Below are positions 36,668 through 46,135 of a stretch of 64,000 nt of DNA, one piece after another. How positions within the stretch are numbered: position 1 is the first letter of the stretch; the number at the start of each line of letters is the position of its first letter. Origin of the DNA: Paenibacillus sp. ACRRX (GTDB taxonomy: Bacteria > Bacillota > Bacilli > Paenibacillales > Paenibacillaceae); assembly GCF_022346885.1 (NCBI RefSeq), contig NZ_JAKRNK010000006.1, positions 248,001 through 312,000 on the forward strand, written 5' to 3'. The translations under genes were made by a program, and so were the position numbers. Below the pieces are notes generated by a model. It did no database searches and was not told the DNA's origin. It saw nothing but the letters and a program-made list of their open reading frames with translations.

Positions 36668-36695
36668 AGTAAGTACACACTTTAAAGTGCATACT
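36668..36695. promoter_or_regulatory. HxlR-type operator candidate, site D
   Basis: AGTAAGTACACACTTT followed by AAAGTGCATACT lies in the divergent gap between the HxlR gene and the flavin reductase. It shares GTAAGTAC and AAAGTGCATACT with site C. Autoregulation plus control of the divergent gene is expected. Confidence 0.65.
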
Positions 36696-36807
36696 ATTTT
36701 TTTGAAAATATGTGTTAGTATGAGTTCCAAGTGCAAGCAGAACTTCTCTCTGGTTAACAGTTTAAACCGAAACTGCCACCGCAAAAAGTAATGAAAGGAT
36801 AATAATT

Positions 36808-37440
36808 ATGCCAAGCTATGATGCAATCGAGTTTAATATGAGCGATTTAAGTGAGCATGAAATGTATAAATTGATGATCGGTTCAGTTGTACCGAGACCC
36901 ATTGCGTGGGTTTCGTCCAAAAGCAAAGAAGGCGTATTAAATTTGGCACCCTTTAGTTTTTTTACTGTTGCTTCCCGTAACCCACCAACACTGCTGATTT
37001 CCATCGGCCCGGGCGTAGGCGAACGAGACGGTACGGTCAAGGATACACTGACCAATATTCGTGAGCTCGGAGAGTATGTTATTAATATGGTTTCCGAGCC
37101 ACTAGGCGAAGCGATGCAGCGTTCCTCCGCTAATGTAGCACCTTCAAAGAATGAGTTTGAACTTGCAGGAGTCACGCCCAAGCCCTGTAAGTATGTCAAT
37201 GTACCAGCTGTACTTGAAGCCCCGATCGCTTTCGAGCTAAAACTCGATCGAATTATACCCGTCGGCGGAGATCATCTAGTTCTTGGAATCATAGAGCATG
37301 TGCAAATGGACCCCGCTTCGTATGCAGGAAATTTTAAAACAGCAGTGGATAAATGGAAGCCATTGGCAAGCTTAGCCGGTGACTATGCCGGACTGACAAC
37401 TACATTTTCACTTATACATGTAGCTGATAAAAATATTTAG
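36808..37440 (+). CDS. flavin reductase-like FMN-binding protein (DIM6/NTAB family)
   Basis: The 210-residue split-barrel protein has VVPRPIAWVSSKSKEGVLNLAPFSFF at the N-terminus, the standard FMN-binding stretch, followed by PPTLLISIGPG and DTLTNIRELGEYVINMV. It is of the type annotated as flavoprotein oxygenase or flavin reductase. It is divergent from an HxlR regulator across the operator-like site and thus a likely member of the electrophile-response set. AAAGGATAATAATT precedes the ATG. Confidence 0.85.
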   Translation: MPSYDAIEFNMSDLSEHEMYKLMIGSVVPRPIAWVSSKSKEGVLNLAPFSFFTVASRNPPTLLISIGPGVGERDGTVKDTLTNIRELGEYVINMVSEPLGEAMQRSSANVAPSKNEFELAGVTPKPCKYVNVPAVLEAPIAFELKLDRIIPVGGDHLVLGIIEHVQMDPASYAGNFKTAVDKWKPLASLAGDYAGLTTTFSLIHVADKNI

Positions 37441-37498
37441 CGGAGCAGATGTCATCTCCGTCATGACAAATCTTTCTCCATTCCAATTTTCTCAATGT

Positions 37499-37681
37499 TT
37501 ATGTCAAGACCAACTCTTTCAAGGATACTTTTCCCTTCAAGAACACCGAATTGAAGAACCGGCCATTAGCCGATTTCACTACAGCGTGTCCACAGATCAG
37601 GTTGTTTTCACTTATCGTAATCATATCGTATAAATGCGGGTTTCGCGAGATAGCACGAGCTGGCTGTATTCCATTCACCAT
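37499..37681 (-). CDS. small unknown open frame (low support)
   Basis: A 60-residue minus-strand frame (RNPHLYDMITISENNLICGH... FFNSVFLKGKVSLKELVLT) has balanced composition and AGAGG before its ATG/GTG. It reads like a protein fragment, but I recognise no family. It lies convergent to the flavin reductase and divergent from a broken secreted-protein gene, so it may be a relic. Confidence 0.25.
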   Translation of the reverse strand: MVNGIQPARAISRNPHLYDMITISENNLICGHAVVKSANGRFFNSVFLKGKVSLKELVLT

Positions 37682-37704
37682 ACCTCTAAACGAGGAGAGG
37701 AAAG

Positions 37705-38256
37705 ATGGATGTGTTATTTAAAAACAAAAAAAGAGTAGCAATCGCTTCATGCATAACAGCAATAACTCTTTTGGGAGCCGCAATTCCCGTAAGTGCAGCG
37801 GATACGCCAAGCAATACTATACCAACTGTTTCTTATGGAAATACTACTTGGACAGAGATACGCCTCTACCAGTAGTTGTTGTTCCAAACACATGGAATCA
37901 ATTTGCTTAAGATTTTCGTTAAGATTCTTGGGATAAGGATACATTTGTAGCATTGAATGCATCCGCTGGTGTGTCTCTTGCAACTACTTGTACCTCTCAA
38001 TACACGATTAGTGGAAGCACTGAATATAACTTCGCATTAATAGCTAAGGCTACTATAAGTGGTAATTGGGGGCAAAGCTGGGGGAAAACCCTCTACTGTA
38101 ACTTACACTGCAGAAAAGGGATTCACTTATGAGCTTTGGAGCGCTAATAAAATCAAAAGAACATATTAGTCGTATCCTCGAGAGGGTAAAACAGGACTGG
38201 CTGCGCAGAGCAACGGCAGTAATGGAACTTATAAATGGTTCTTCCGATATAAATAA
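37705..38256 (+). pseudogene. broken gene for a small secreted protein
   Basis: GAGGAGAGGAAAG precedes an ATG opening a Sec signal peptide (CITAITLLGAAIPVSAA) and a mature start (DTPSNTIPTVSYGNTTW), which stops at TAG 37873-37875. Coherent protein resumes in other frames: SAGVSLATTCTSQYTISGS and TISGNWGQSWG, then after a further frameshift STVTYTAEKGFTYELWSAN. At least one nonsense codon and two frameshifts disrupt it. The family was not recognised. A perfect terminator follows at once. Confidence 0.6.
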
Positions 38257-38258
38257 AT

Positions 38259-38300
38259 GATATAATAACCGTTGATAGAACAATCAACGGTTATTATATC
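38259..38300 (+). terminator. strong rho-independent terminator-like hairpin
   Basis: Perfect 18-base arms GATATAATAACCGTTGAT and ATCAACGGTTATTATATC flank a 6-base loop. It directly follows the broken secreted-protein gene and precedes the next lipoprotein gene. Confidence 0.75.
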
Positions 38301-38321
38301 ATCCATTAAGGAGTGGTATAA

Positions 38322-39152
38322 ATATTCGAATTTAGAAAAAGTCACGTAACAGTCATTTTTTTTATTTTTATAGTTATTATGAGCAGCTGCAGTTCAAAAA
38401 ATGAGACAATTCCCACTAAAGTTGACTCACCTAATATTTCTCAATCACAGCTAGATAAAAGTGATGCTGATTTAGTACCCAAACTAGAACGTAATAATAA
38501 AAATCAAGTTTCTTATCTCTTTTTTAATGAAGCGGATGTGACTAAAACTATTTTTTTATCCTTCTATGCCAATTACGATAGACGGACAATAGCTAAGGTG
38601 GAGCTTTTACAAGACAATAAAACAGTAGTGAGTAATGTTAAACTTCATGATAAAAAGATCACGAATAATGGAAAATTCACAATTTCACTATCTAAATATA
38701 TCCCGCAATTTAATAAAATTAAATTTTTTGACGAAAATGATGCTCTTATTTTTACACTTCAAACAGGTCAATACTTTCTCGAAAAAATAAATATTAATAA
38801 TAAAAATAATGAAGATTCATGGTTTTTAGATTCCTACAACACCTTAGAAGATGCTGGTAGATTCAAAATAAATGCGAAGATCAAGAAAAAGGGGCAAAAC
38901 AAGTACAGCTATAAAATATTATTACCAAAAAAAATAAAAGATCAAAATATTTTGAAGCAAGAAGACAAATCGTCAATTAAAGATAATAATTTTAGTTTTA
39001 ATTACGAAAGCCAAATTGACTTAAAACAATTTGGAAATTATGAAAGCATATCTTATGATATGTCTGTTATTCAAAGTGATATTTATGGAGGTCAGTCCTT
39101 AATAATGTCTGTGAATATTCCTTTATCAAAAACTAATATAATTAACAATTAA
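38322..39152 (+). CDS. unknown lipoprotein with an apparent ATA start
   Basis: A frame of 276 codons runs from ATA 38322. The first residues FEFRKSHVTVIFFIFIVIMSSC form a lipoprotein signal ending in SSC, but no ATG, GTG or TTG starts it. An ideal AAGGAG (38308-38313) is placed eight bases before the ATA. The first ATG (38379) falls inside the lipobox region and would remove the signal. The mature part is Lys/Asn-rich, mostly beta with QVSYLFFNEADVTKTIFLSF, and unrecognised. Either ATA is used, or a recent mutation has crippled the start codon. The gene is AT-rich compared with its neighbours. Confidence 0.6.
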   Translation: MFEFRKSHVTVIFFIFIVIMSSCSSKNETIPTKVDSPNISQSQLDKSDADLVPKLERNNKNQVSYLFFNEADVTKTIFLSFYANYDRRTIAKVELLQDNKTVVSNVKLHDKKITNNGKFTISLSKYIPQFNKIKFFDENDALIFTLQTGQYFLEKININNKNNEDSWFLDSYNTLEDAGRFKINAKIKKKGQNKYSYKILLPKKIKDQNILKQEDKSSIKDNNFSFNYESQIDLKQFGNYESISYDMSVIQSDIYGGQSLIMSVNIPLSKTNIINN

Positions 39153-39639
39153 AATACGGAATATGATTTTTAGACCCATTCTAGTGGCTTCCAAGTAAAC
39201 CACCTGATGTTCTTACGTTTATGATTTATCCTTGTGCCTAAATCAATTATGAAACTAGCTTGTCCCCTCGCCTATTAAGTTTTTTGTAGACTACTATTTG
39301 ATTATCAAAAACATTATGGGACTGCCTTGACGGCCTCTATTTCAGTGGTCACGAAAAAAAGATGGAGCATTATCAGCGGACATTCCTATACAGAACGTCC
39401 GCTGATAATGCCTTTCTTTATAGCCTCCAAAAGGTCAAAAGAGGGGTTAAACTTTCTTAATCGCTTTGAAATCTCTAAAAAGCTAATTTAGCATATACAG
39501 CATACCAAGTCACTTACAAGCTTGAGATACACTTCCTCCGCCATGAATTAACTTCATCAAGATAATTTCCTAACTTCCCTCCTTTATCTTCTTTTATCTT
39601 GGATTGCTGGATCAAGCAAGCAACGCTGTCATGGGACGA
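39153..39639 (+). other. intergenic region with one strong hairpin
   Basis: No gene was seen. A perfect inverted repeat lies at 39367-39411. The last 40 bases may be the end of the IS3 orfA region (reads PSKQRCHGTKVS in frame with the transposase relic). Confidence 0.45.
39367..39411. terminator. bidirectional terminator-like hairpin
   Basis: Perfect 15-base arms GCATTATCAGCGGAC and GTCCGCTGATAATGC flank a 15-base loop, with A-run on the left and T-rich sequence on the right. Confidence 0.6.
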
Positions 39640-39960
39640 AAGTGAGTGTCATCAAGAGAAACCGTGAAAAATACTCGGTATCAGCAATGTGTGACGTCCT
39701 ACGAATCTCTAAAAGCACATACTATTATGAAGCCACAGAACACAAGTCAGAAGACCATGTTACGAGTCATATCGTTAAAATGTTCAATATGAACCGTAAA
39801 GCTTACGGTACTAGAAATTTAAAAGTTCAACTTCGTTAGCGAGGCATGATCGTATCTAGGCGTTGAATCAGCCGAATCATGCAGCACAAAGGCCTAGTCT
39901 CTACTTATACAGTAGCTCAATATAAGCCACAAAAGACAACATCTAACTAATCCAAGCAAG
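39640..39960 (+). pseudogene. IS3-family orfB transposase remnant (N-terminal part)
   Basis: The frame reads VIKRNREKYSVSAMCDVLRI, then KSTYYYEA and NRKAYGTRNLKVQL before a TAG. The same frame continues past two further stops as GMIVSRR, ISRIMQHKGLVSTYTVAQYK. This is the HTH_21/N-terminal part of IS150-type IS3 transposases. The DDE catalytic core is absent. It is a dead fragment, not an element. Confidence 0.8.
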
Positions 39961-40010
39961 CAAACGAACTAAATAACTACCAATGGCTAAGCGATGCGTT
40001 AAGAGATCGT

Positions 40011-41759
40011 TTAATAGCCATCTTTAATTAATTCAACAGCTCTCTCAACATACTCGTCTCTGCCTTCTATAATGCCTTCAATGGTTGGATCAAGAAGAAT
40101 ATCAGGCTGCACTCCTATTCTTTGCGTTGGTTTATTCTCAGGATCAAATACACCGATTCCACTTATTGCAGTTTTTATATTTCCTGGAAAAGTAAATTTA
40201 ACTACATTACCATCAGCTCCGGCAGTTGGCCTCCCAAGAACTATTGAATTTTCTGTATTTCTAAGCGACATCGTTGTAAACTCACCGCTACTAATAGTTT
40301 GTTCATTGATTAAAATCACTACTTTCCCTTTATAAACCGCGTCATTTGTATCTTGAGGCTTCCCTGAGACAAGAGTCTCAATATAATTAAATTCACCCGG
40401 TATTGCACGATTAGGTAATGACACTTTGGCAAACTCTTTTTCAGAAGGGATCAGATACTGGGCTAATGTATAGGTAAGTTCGCTAGAAGGGTAATTTCTA
40501 AGATCAACAATCAGACCTTTAGTGTTCCACCATTCCTTCATGATTGCATCAATCTCACCTTTTCCCAACAGACCGGCATTGATATAGTAAATTTCCCCGT
40601 TCTCAATTGCTTGAGATTTTGTATCAACAAGGAAATTAATCACTTGTCGAGAACCCGTCACACTTACATCCATCGTTTTTCCCTGTCGGATTATGGTAAC
40701 GTCCGTATTCTTCTGATGAGCTCGCAATAATGCAAGAAAGAAAAAAGTAGCCGTGTCTTCTCGAGACTGTGAGATGTATTTTCTTCTTTCTTCTAATAAT
40801 TGATCTATACTATTGTCCCCAACTTTTAATATAATGTCTCCGACTTCAAGTCCACATTTGTTAATTACTTTACTTATAACAATCTGATTGTTAATTTCAG
40901 TAAAGTTTACGGGAAACTGATATTTTCCAAAATAATCAGTAATTGACTCTTTATTTTTGCCCACCAAATAGGCATGAGAATCATGTATTCTAGTTGTCAG
41001 TTCCGATAAGGTCATGAAATAGGAATCATAATCAGACCCATCTATTATTTTAGGGATAAACTCCAGAAGCACTCGATCCCAATCCTCTCCGATAACATCT
41101 TTATAAGGATAATAATATTCGATAATATTCCAATAACGGAATAATCCAAGTAATCTGTAGCCTGCATCATCAAATTTCATACTATAATAAGGGTTTTCAT
41201 TATCCATAATCGGAAAGGGTGAATTACCCTTAAAAATAACATATGCATTTTCTCGTTCTGAAATATTTGAATCCAAAAGCTTTGATAATTCAAGGCTCAG
41301 ATCTGTACCGAGATATTCCTCGTCCTTACCCCAATCTGTAGTTGGACTGAGCTGTATAGAATTTTTGGAAAACTGGTATAGCTGCTCTAGATCCCTGGGA
41401 ACGGTCCCATTACCTAATGAATGAACCCACTTATAGAGAATTGAGTTTACATCTGAATTGTCTTCTAAAATAGAAGGCATCACCCGAAATAGTTCATAAT
41501 CCCAATTTATATCCCCAGATACAACCTTAGGATGGTAATATTTCACCATTCCCCATACCTTACTGACCTTAGCCAAATCCACGATTTTTTGTTCAGAAAG
41601 GCTGGAAAATTTCATCCCACTTCCTTGATCAAAATCTTGCTTCTTCTCTCTCCCAGGTTGAAGAGTCTCTTGTGATGTTGAATACCCTGCAATAATAAAA
41701 ATAAGCAACACACTGAAAAACACCAGGTACATCCGCTTCCTTCTTTTACCTTCTCCCAC
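40011..41759 (-). CDS. secreted/anchored S41-family peptidase
   Basis: The 582-residue protein has an N-terminal signal or membrane anchor (MYLVFFSVLLIFIIAGYS, no lipobox Cys), a helical tail-specific-protease-like region (KVWGMVKYYHPKVVSGDINWDY), a PDZ-like domain (about 290-360) and the S41 catalytic domain. That domain contains LIVDLRNYPSS, the nucleophile region EQTISSGEFTTM and the lysine-side segment GRPTAGADGN. The PDZ step is followed by the usual IGVQPDILLDPTIEG tail. Starts at GTG 41759 and ATG 41732 (AAGGAAGCGG) are both plausible. The substrate is unknown. Confidence 0.8.
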   Translation of the reverse strand: MGEGKRRKRMYLVFFSVLLIFIIAGYSTSQETLQPGREKKQDFDQGSGMKFSSLSEQKIVDLAKVSKVWGMVKYYHPKVVSGDINWDYELFRVMPSILEDNSDVNSILYKWVHSLGNGTVPRDLEQLYQFSKNSIQLSPTTDWGKDEEYLGTDLSLELSKLLDSNISERENAYVIFKGNSPFPIMDNENPYYSMKFDDAGYRLLGLFRYWNIIEYYYPYKDVIGEDWDRVLLEFIPKIIDGSDYDSYFMTLSELTTRIHDSHAYLVGKNKESITDYFGKYQFPVNFTEINNQIVISKVINKCGLEVGDIILKVGDNSIDQLLEERRKYISQSREDTATFFFLALLRAHQKNTDVTIIRQGKTMDVSVTGSRQVINFLVDTKSQAIENGEIYYINAGLLGKGEIDAIMKEWWNTKGLIVDLRNYPSSELTYTLAQYLIPSEKEFAKVSLPNRAIPGEFNYIETLVSGKPQDTNDAVYKGKVVILINEQTISSGEFTTMSLRNTENSIVLGRPTAGADGNVVKFTFPGNIKTAISGIGVFDPENKPTQRIGVQPDILLDPTIEGIIEGRDEYVERAVELIKDGY

Positions 41760-42062
41760 CTATTTCCCACCTTCCAGCTCAACAATTTAACTTTTTGTCT
41801 TTCAGGCAAATCTAGGACCTGCTTCATCTATCTTAGCAAATCTACATGGTATTATATACCATACTTATAAACTATCCTTCATAATCCCTCTTGTAAGAAA
41901 ATTCCTGATAATCGTTAGCCTTCGCTCTCAGGTAACTATTAAAGATAACTTATGTGTTCCCTTTGGATAAATGAATGGCTCTTCCCTTACAATTGGAAAC
42001 TTAATCTCACTAAATCGTAGGAATCTCGTATATGTTTTGATCCAAAAAATTAAAAATAAAAA
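41760..42062. other. intergenic region
   Basis: No gene seen; it carries the promoter region of the S41 peptidase and, at its left-hand end in transcription, the terminator of the two-component operon. Confidence 0.45.
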
Positions 42063-42097
42063 AGCAGCACGGGACATAGCTGCCCAGAACTGCTGCT
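42063..42097 (-). terminator. terminator of the ABC/two-component operon
   Basis: Arms AGCAGCA and TGCTGCT with additional internal pairing; A-run on the plus strand gives a T-run on the transcript. Located 16 bases after the kinase stop. Confidence 0.7.
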
Positions 42098-42112
42098 CAT
42101 TTTCTTCTGCAC

Positions 42113-43351
42113 TTAAAACTTTATGAAGGTAACCGTAAATTTGGTATAGGCATATCTTTCACTTTCCACCTTAATCAAAGCTTGATGCGCTTCGATAATG
42201 GATTTGGCTAATGCCAAGCCAATTCCTACCGATTCATGCTTTTTAGAACCGCTTGCTTTATAGAATCTCTCAAAAATATGCGGCAATTCCTCAGCAGCAA
42301 TTCCTTCCCCAAAGTCTTGAATCACCAACTCCGTATAAATTGGTGTATCTTCGATTGTAATCTTGATCTTATCGCCGGGATCGGAGTGCTCAATCGCATT
42401 CTTCAGCAGGTTCAATAATGCTTCTTGCATCCATAGTTTATCGTGTGCAACGACTACTTCCTTCGGGCCATTCCAGTCAATCAATATATTCCGATCAGTA
42501 ATCATGTTCTCCAAGCGATCTATAGCATCCTCAACGGACTCAACCAAATTGGCCGGTTCTTTCTCAAATGAAATGGCTCTTGCATCTATTTTCGCTACCT
42601 TCAACAAATTTTGAATCAAGAGATGCATTCTAGAGATTTGCACATCGTTATTTTGCAGCAGCTGAACTTGCTGCTGGCGCGGCAAGCTTTCATTCAGCAT
42701 CATCTCATTGTAGATGGATATCGTAGAAAGCGGCGTTTTTAATTGATGGGATATATCCTGCAGCATTTGTACTAAAAATTCTCTCTCTTCACGCAAATCC
42801 TGCATGCTTTTTCGAATAATATGTTTCATCGAACGAAAGGAAACCACCAGCTTAGCGAGATCCCCTTCTTTGTTTTCATTGATGACAACTGAATAATCCC
42901 CATCGATGATTTTTTTGGCTGCCGAGGTAAGCTGTCTAATTTTCTGGAAAATCATCTTATACTGCATGTAGCTTGCCAGAATCAGTACACATCCGAAACA
43001 AACCAATCCCCAATACATAAACTGATTATGGCTAGCGATATGGTTATTTAATAGAGGAAAAAGCTGCGACTCCAGTCCCTCATATAATCCATACTGCCTT
43101 AAGATCGCTCTCCCTTTTTCCTGATACGGAATTGAATCAGAGGAATGGCTTGTTAAGACTTTCATAATTTCCGCTTCGTTCTCAGGGTTATGTTCGACCA
43201 ATCTTGCGGTGATTTCCCCCCAAGTTGTAATGGAATCGCTTTTCAATTGATAGTTGAACAGTTGTTGGGTAATCAATTGATAAACGGTAAATAACGTTAA
43301 CAGAACGGCCAATATCGCTATGTAGCCTTTCAACTCGGTATTTTTCATCAT
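42113..43351 (-). CDS. sensor histidine kinase with extracytoplasmic loop and HAMP
   Basis: The 412-residue kinase has a first membrane segment (about 8-28), an extracellular region of about 80 residues, a second segment (about 112-130), HAMP (about 130-185), a HisKA phosphoacceptor (LQDISHQLKTPLSTI, His near 204) and a HATPase_c domain (DKLWMQEALLNLLKNAIEHS, DFGEGIAAEELPHIFERFYK, GIGLALAKSII). It is coupled to the response regulator one base upstream. Unlike BceS kinases it has a real extracellular sensor loop. Confidence 0.88.
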   Translation of the reverse strand: MMKNTELKGYIAILAVLLTLFTVYQLITQQLFNYQLKSDSITTWGEITARLVEHNPENEAEIMKVLTSHSSDSIPYQEKGRAILRQYGLYEGLESQLFPLLNNHIASHNQFMYWGLVCFGCVLILASYMQYKMIFQKIRQLTSAAKKIIDGDYSVVINENKEGDLAKLVVSFRSMKHIIRKSMQDLREEREFLVQMLQDISHQLKTPLSTISIYNEMMLNESLPRQQQVQLLQNNDVQISRMHLLIQNLLKVAKIDARAISFEKEPANLVESVEDAIDRLENMITDRNILIDWNGPKEVVVAHDKLWMQEALLNLLKNAIEHSDPGDKIKITIEDTPIYTELVIQDFGEGIAAEELPHIFERFYKASGSKKHESVGIGLALAKSIIEAHQALIKVESERYAYTKFTVTFIKF

Positions 43352-43352
43352 C

Positions 43353-44048
43353 TTACTCTCTGCTCACATCCTTATTCCAGCGATAGCCCAATCCTCTTTG
43401 CGTGACGATAAACTGCGGATTTTGGGGATCATCTTCAACCTTGTCTCTTAAACGCCTAATGTATACAGATAACGTATTTTCATCAAAAAAAACTTCATCT
43501 CCGTCCGTCATATTTAGCAGGAGTTCATCTCGTTTCAATGCTTTGTGGGCGTTCATCATGAAAGCTAGGAGAAGCTTATATTCTGAATTCGTTACTGGAA
43601 CGCTCTCTTGATTTTTGTACACCTTGACTAGGTTCATATCGATTTTAATATTTTCAGATGTAAGGATCATCGAAGTAGTTTTCAGCAGCGCTTGCTTGCG
43701 TAATTGCACTTTCACTCTGGACATCAGTTCCTTCACGCGAAAAGGCTTCGTGATATAATCATCCCCTCCTATATCCAGTCCCATGACCACATTTGCTTCT
43801 TCATCCAGGGCGGATAAGAATACAACCGATGTATCGCTATGTTTTTTGAAATGCACACATAAATCATAGCCATTTCCATCTGGAAGGCCAATATCTAGAA
43901 TAATTAAATCAAAAGTATGATGATCATACTGATGCTTCGCTTCTTTGACACTAGAGGCTCTAATTACCTCATACCCCTCATTTTTCAATGAAAATTCGAT
44001 GGCTAGCCCAAGAGCTTCATCATCTTCAACCAGCAATATGTTACTCAA
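43353..44048 (-). CDS. OmpR-family response regulator
   Basis: This regulator has 231 residues from TTG 44048. The receiver domain has the acidic pocket VEDDEA, phosphoacceptor D52 (LIILDIGLPDG), and the conserved Lys in DDYITKPF. A winged-helix DNA-binding domain follows (about 135-230, with VTNSEYKLLLAFMMNAHKAL and LSVYIRRLRDKVEDDP). The TTG is preferred because the receiver strand begins immediately and AGGAG lies upstream. An ATG at 44084 would add 12 residues. It likely controls the adjacent ABC transporter operon. Confidence 0.85.
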   Translation of the reverse strand: MSNILLVEDDEALGLAIEFSLKNEGYEVIRASSVKEAKHQYDHHTFDLIILDIGLPDGNGYDLCVHFKKHSDTSVVFLSALDEEANVVMGLDIGGDDYITKPFRVKELMSRVKVQLRKQALLKTTSMILTSENIKIDMNLVKVYKNQESVPVTNSEYKLLLAFMMNAHKALKRDELLLNMTDGDEVFFDENTLSVYIRRLRDKVEDDPQNPQFIVTQRGLGYRWNKDVSRE

Positions 44049-44135
44049 CGTGTGGCCCCCTTCTCCTCTTTCAATTTCGGCCATAGGCCAACAAATCAGA
44101 ATAGCCTGACTATACACATAGCCAGGCCCTCGTTA

Positions 44136-46124
44136 TTATTCTTCCCTGATCACATCAATAATATTATCTTTTTGGATTTTGCGCAGCGGAATCAGAACAG
44201 ATACATAACTGATGATTAAAGCGGCAGCAAACGTAATGATACAAGCTATATAAGGAATCGTCCACTCAAGCTTCAAGACACCAGAAGCTGCCACATATAT
44301 TATATAGGAAAGTATACATCCGAAAAAGATCCCTTGTAAGCTCCCAGACACACCGTATATCAATGCTTCATAGATAATCATTTTTTTCAAACCTTTTTGT
44401 GACATACCAATTGATTTTAACGCAGCCAGTTCTTTACGTCTGATGATGATGCTGATCGTAATCGTATTGATGATATTAACACTGCCAATCAGAGAAATAA
44501 CCGCAATAAAACCATATACGAGCACTTTAATCACAAGCTCTGATTCTTTCCTTATTTTATTCTCGTCCAGATAATTAACGATTGTAATCGAGTACTTGGT
44601 TCCAACGGTCTGCTGGATGTCCGCAACTGCCGCGCTAGATTGATCCACATCCTTTAAGTTGATTCGAAAACTAGCGTCCTGTTGGCTAACTTCAGATACA
44701 TTACTAAGCGACTTCAACTGTTCTAAAATGGCATGACGGTCTACGGAAGAATCATGATGATCTTGTTGCAGGTAGATGGTTAGATCCGATTTCGTGGACT
44801 CTTTATTCACATATTTGGATGCAAATGCGATATTCATGATCGATGAGAACGTAATAAACAAAACACTACTTATAATGATCGATAAGATCGTAATGTTATA
44901 TCGATTTTTATTTCTTTTTACATTTTTCATGGCCAGGCTCAATGGAAAAGATATCGGCTTTTTCAGCACGGTATTTTTTTGTTTTTTGATCGATTCTTTC
45001 CTTATGGATAATCTACTGCTGATTGCCAGCAGGGGAGATATTCTGCCTGCAAAGAAAGCCGGATAATAACTGGATGCTAATACAGCTGCCAGCGTAATGA
45101 TCGAGCTGATCAATACGATTTGCCAATCAATGTGAAAGAACGAGACACTTGCACCGTCCTCTAATATAATGAAGAAAATAAACTGCAGAGCTGCAAGAGC
45201 TAATATGCTGCATACAATTCCAATCGGAATCGCGATAACAGCCAGCACAGCAGCCTCCCTCATGACAATGTGTCGAATCTGCTTGCGCGTAGCTCCGATG
45301 CTTCTCAATAACCCGAACTGCTTCATCCGTTCAACGACGCTGATTTGAAAGGCGTTATAGATGACGACAGCTGTCGCGACCACGACTATACTGATGACGA
45401 TGACGAGCATGGCCAAAATCGAGCGATTCGACTGTGGCTTCAACACTCGTATCAATTCTTCATTGATAACAATATTTTCATTACCAGTAAGTAATTTGAC
45501 TTCATCTAACACTTCGTTAAAGTTCGCTGTCTGGTTGATTTCGAATAATATCCGACCTTCCCCAATGTCAAAATCACGTTTATAGGTTAATAATCGTCCA
45601 ACTTTACTTTTCTGTGTAAACTCGCGATTGTCTAGTAACCCAACCAGTTTATAGGTTTCTCCATCCAATTGAAAGGATTCTCCGAGCTTAAGATCTTTAT
45701 TGATATAAGGAAGCGTCCATGAATCGACCGCTGCCTCATGCTCATTGGCAGGTAGTTGGCCATCCAAAAGGCTATAAGGTAAAAATTCCAACGCACGATG
45801 ATCGGCGAAATTCATTTGTACTGAAACGTCCCCAACCGGGATGTTCTTGCCCTGAGACATCAATCCATACGATGCGATTTGGGGATTGTATCTGATCTTA
45901 TTCAGTATCGCTTCATCGTAATTGGAGATGCCGACATGAAACGAAAACCCATTTAGCTTTTTGATGTTTTCAATTTGGGAGAGCTGTGATCCCTTCATAA
46001 ACAGACAGATCGTGGATATTAACGCTACTGAGAGTACGATTCCGACTAAGGTCAAAATGGTACGCTTGATATTCCCTTTTAGATACCGGCTGCTAAGTTG
46101 TTTGTAACTGCTGATCAACTTCAT
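44136..46124 (-). CDS. FtsX/MacB-type ABC transporter permease
   Basis: The 662-residue permease has an N-terminal span, an extracellular MacB-like periplasmic core (about 40-225), three spans, a second extracellular domain (about 430-520) and three terminal spans. Two FtsX units are visible: VVYNAFQISVVERMKQFGLLRSIGATRKQI and ISIIIRRKELAALKSIGMSQKGL. This layout fits mechanotransmission-type transporters such as those removing antimicrobial peptides or lipoproteins. It lacks the single large loop of BceB. It is 11 bases after the ATPase gene. Confidence 0.85.
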   Translation of the reverse strand: MKLISSYKQLSSRYLKGNIKRTILTLVGIVLSVALISTICLFMKGSQLSQIENIKKLNGFSFHVGISNYDEAILNKIRYNPQIASYGLMSQGKNIPVGDVSVQMNFADHRALEFLPYSLLDGQLPANEHEAAVDSWTLPYINKDLKLGESFQLDGETYKLVGLLDNREFTQKSKVGRLLTYKRDFDIGEGRILFEINQTANFNEVLDEVKLLTGNENIVINEELIRVLKPQSNRSILAMLVIVISIVVVATAVVIYNAFQISVVERMKQFGLLRSIGATRKQIRHIVMREAAVLAVIAIPIGIVCSILALAALQFIFFIILEDGASVSFFHIDWQIVLISSIITLAAVLASSYYPAFFAGRISPLLAISSRLSIRKESIKKQKNTVLKKPISFPLSLAMKNVKRNKNRYNITILSIIISSVLFITFSSIMNIAFASKYVNKESTKSDLTIYLQQDHHDSSVDRHAILEQLKSLSNVSEVSQQDASFRINLKDVDQSSAAVADIQQTVGTKYSITIVNYLDENKIRKESELVIKVLVYGFIAVISLIGSVNIINTITISIIIRRKELAALKSIGMSQKGLKKMIIYEALIYGVSGSLQGIFFGCILSYIIYVAASGVLKLEWTIPYIACIITFAAALIISYVSVLIPLRKIQKDNIIDVIREE

Positions 46125-46135
46125 TCTCCCCCAGT

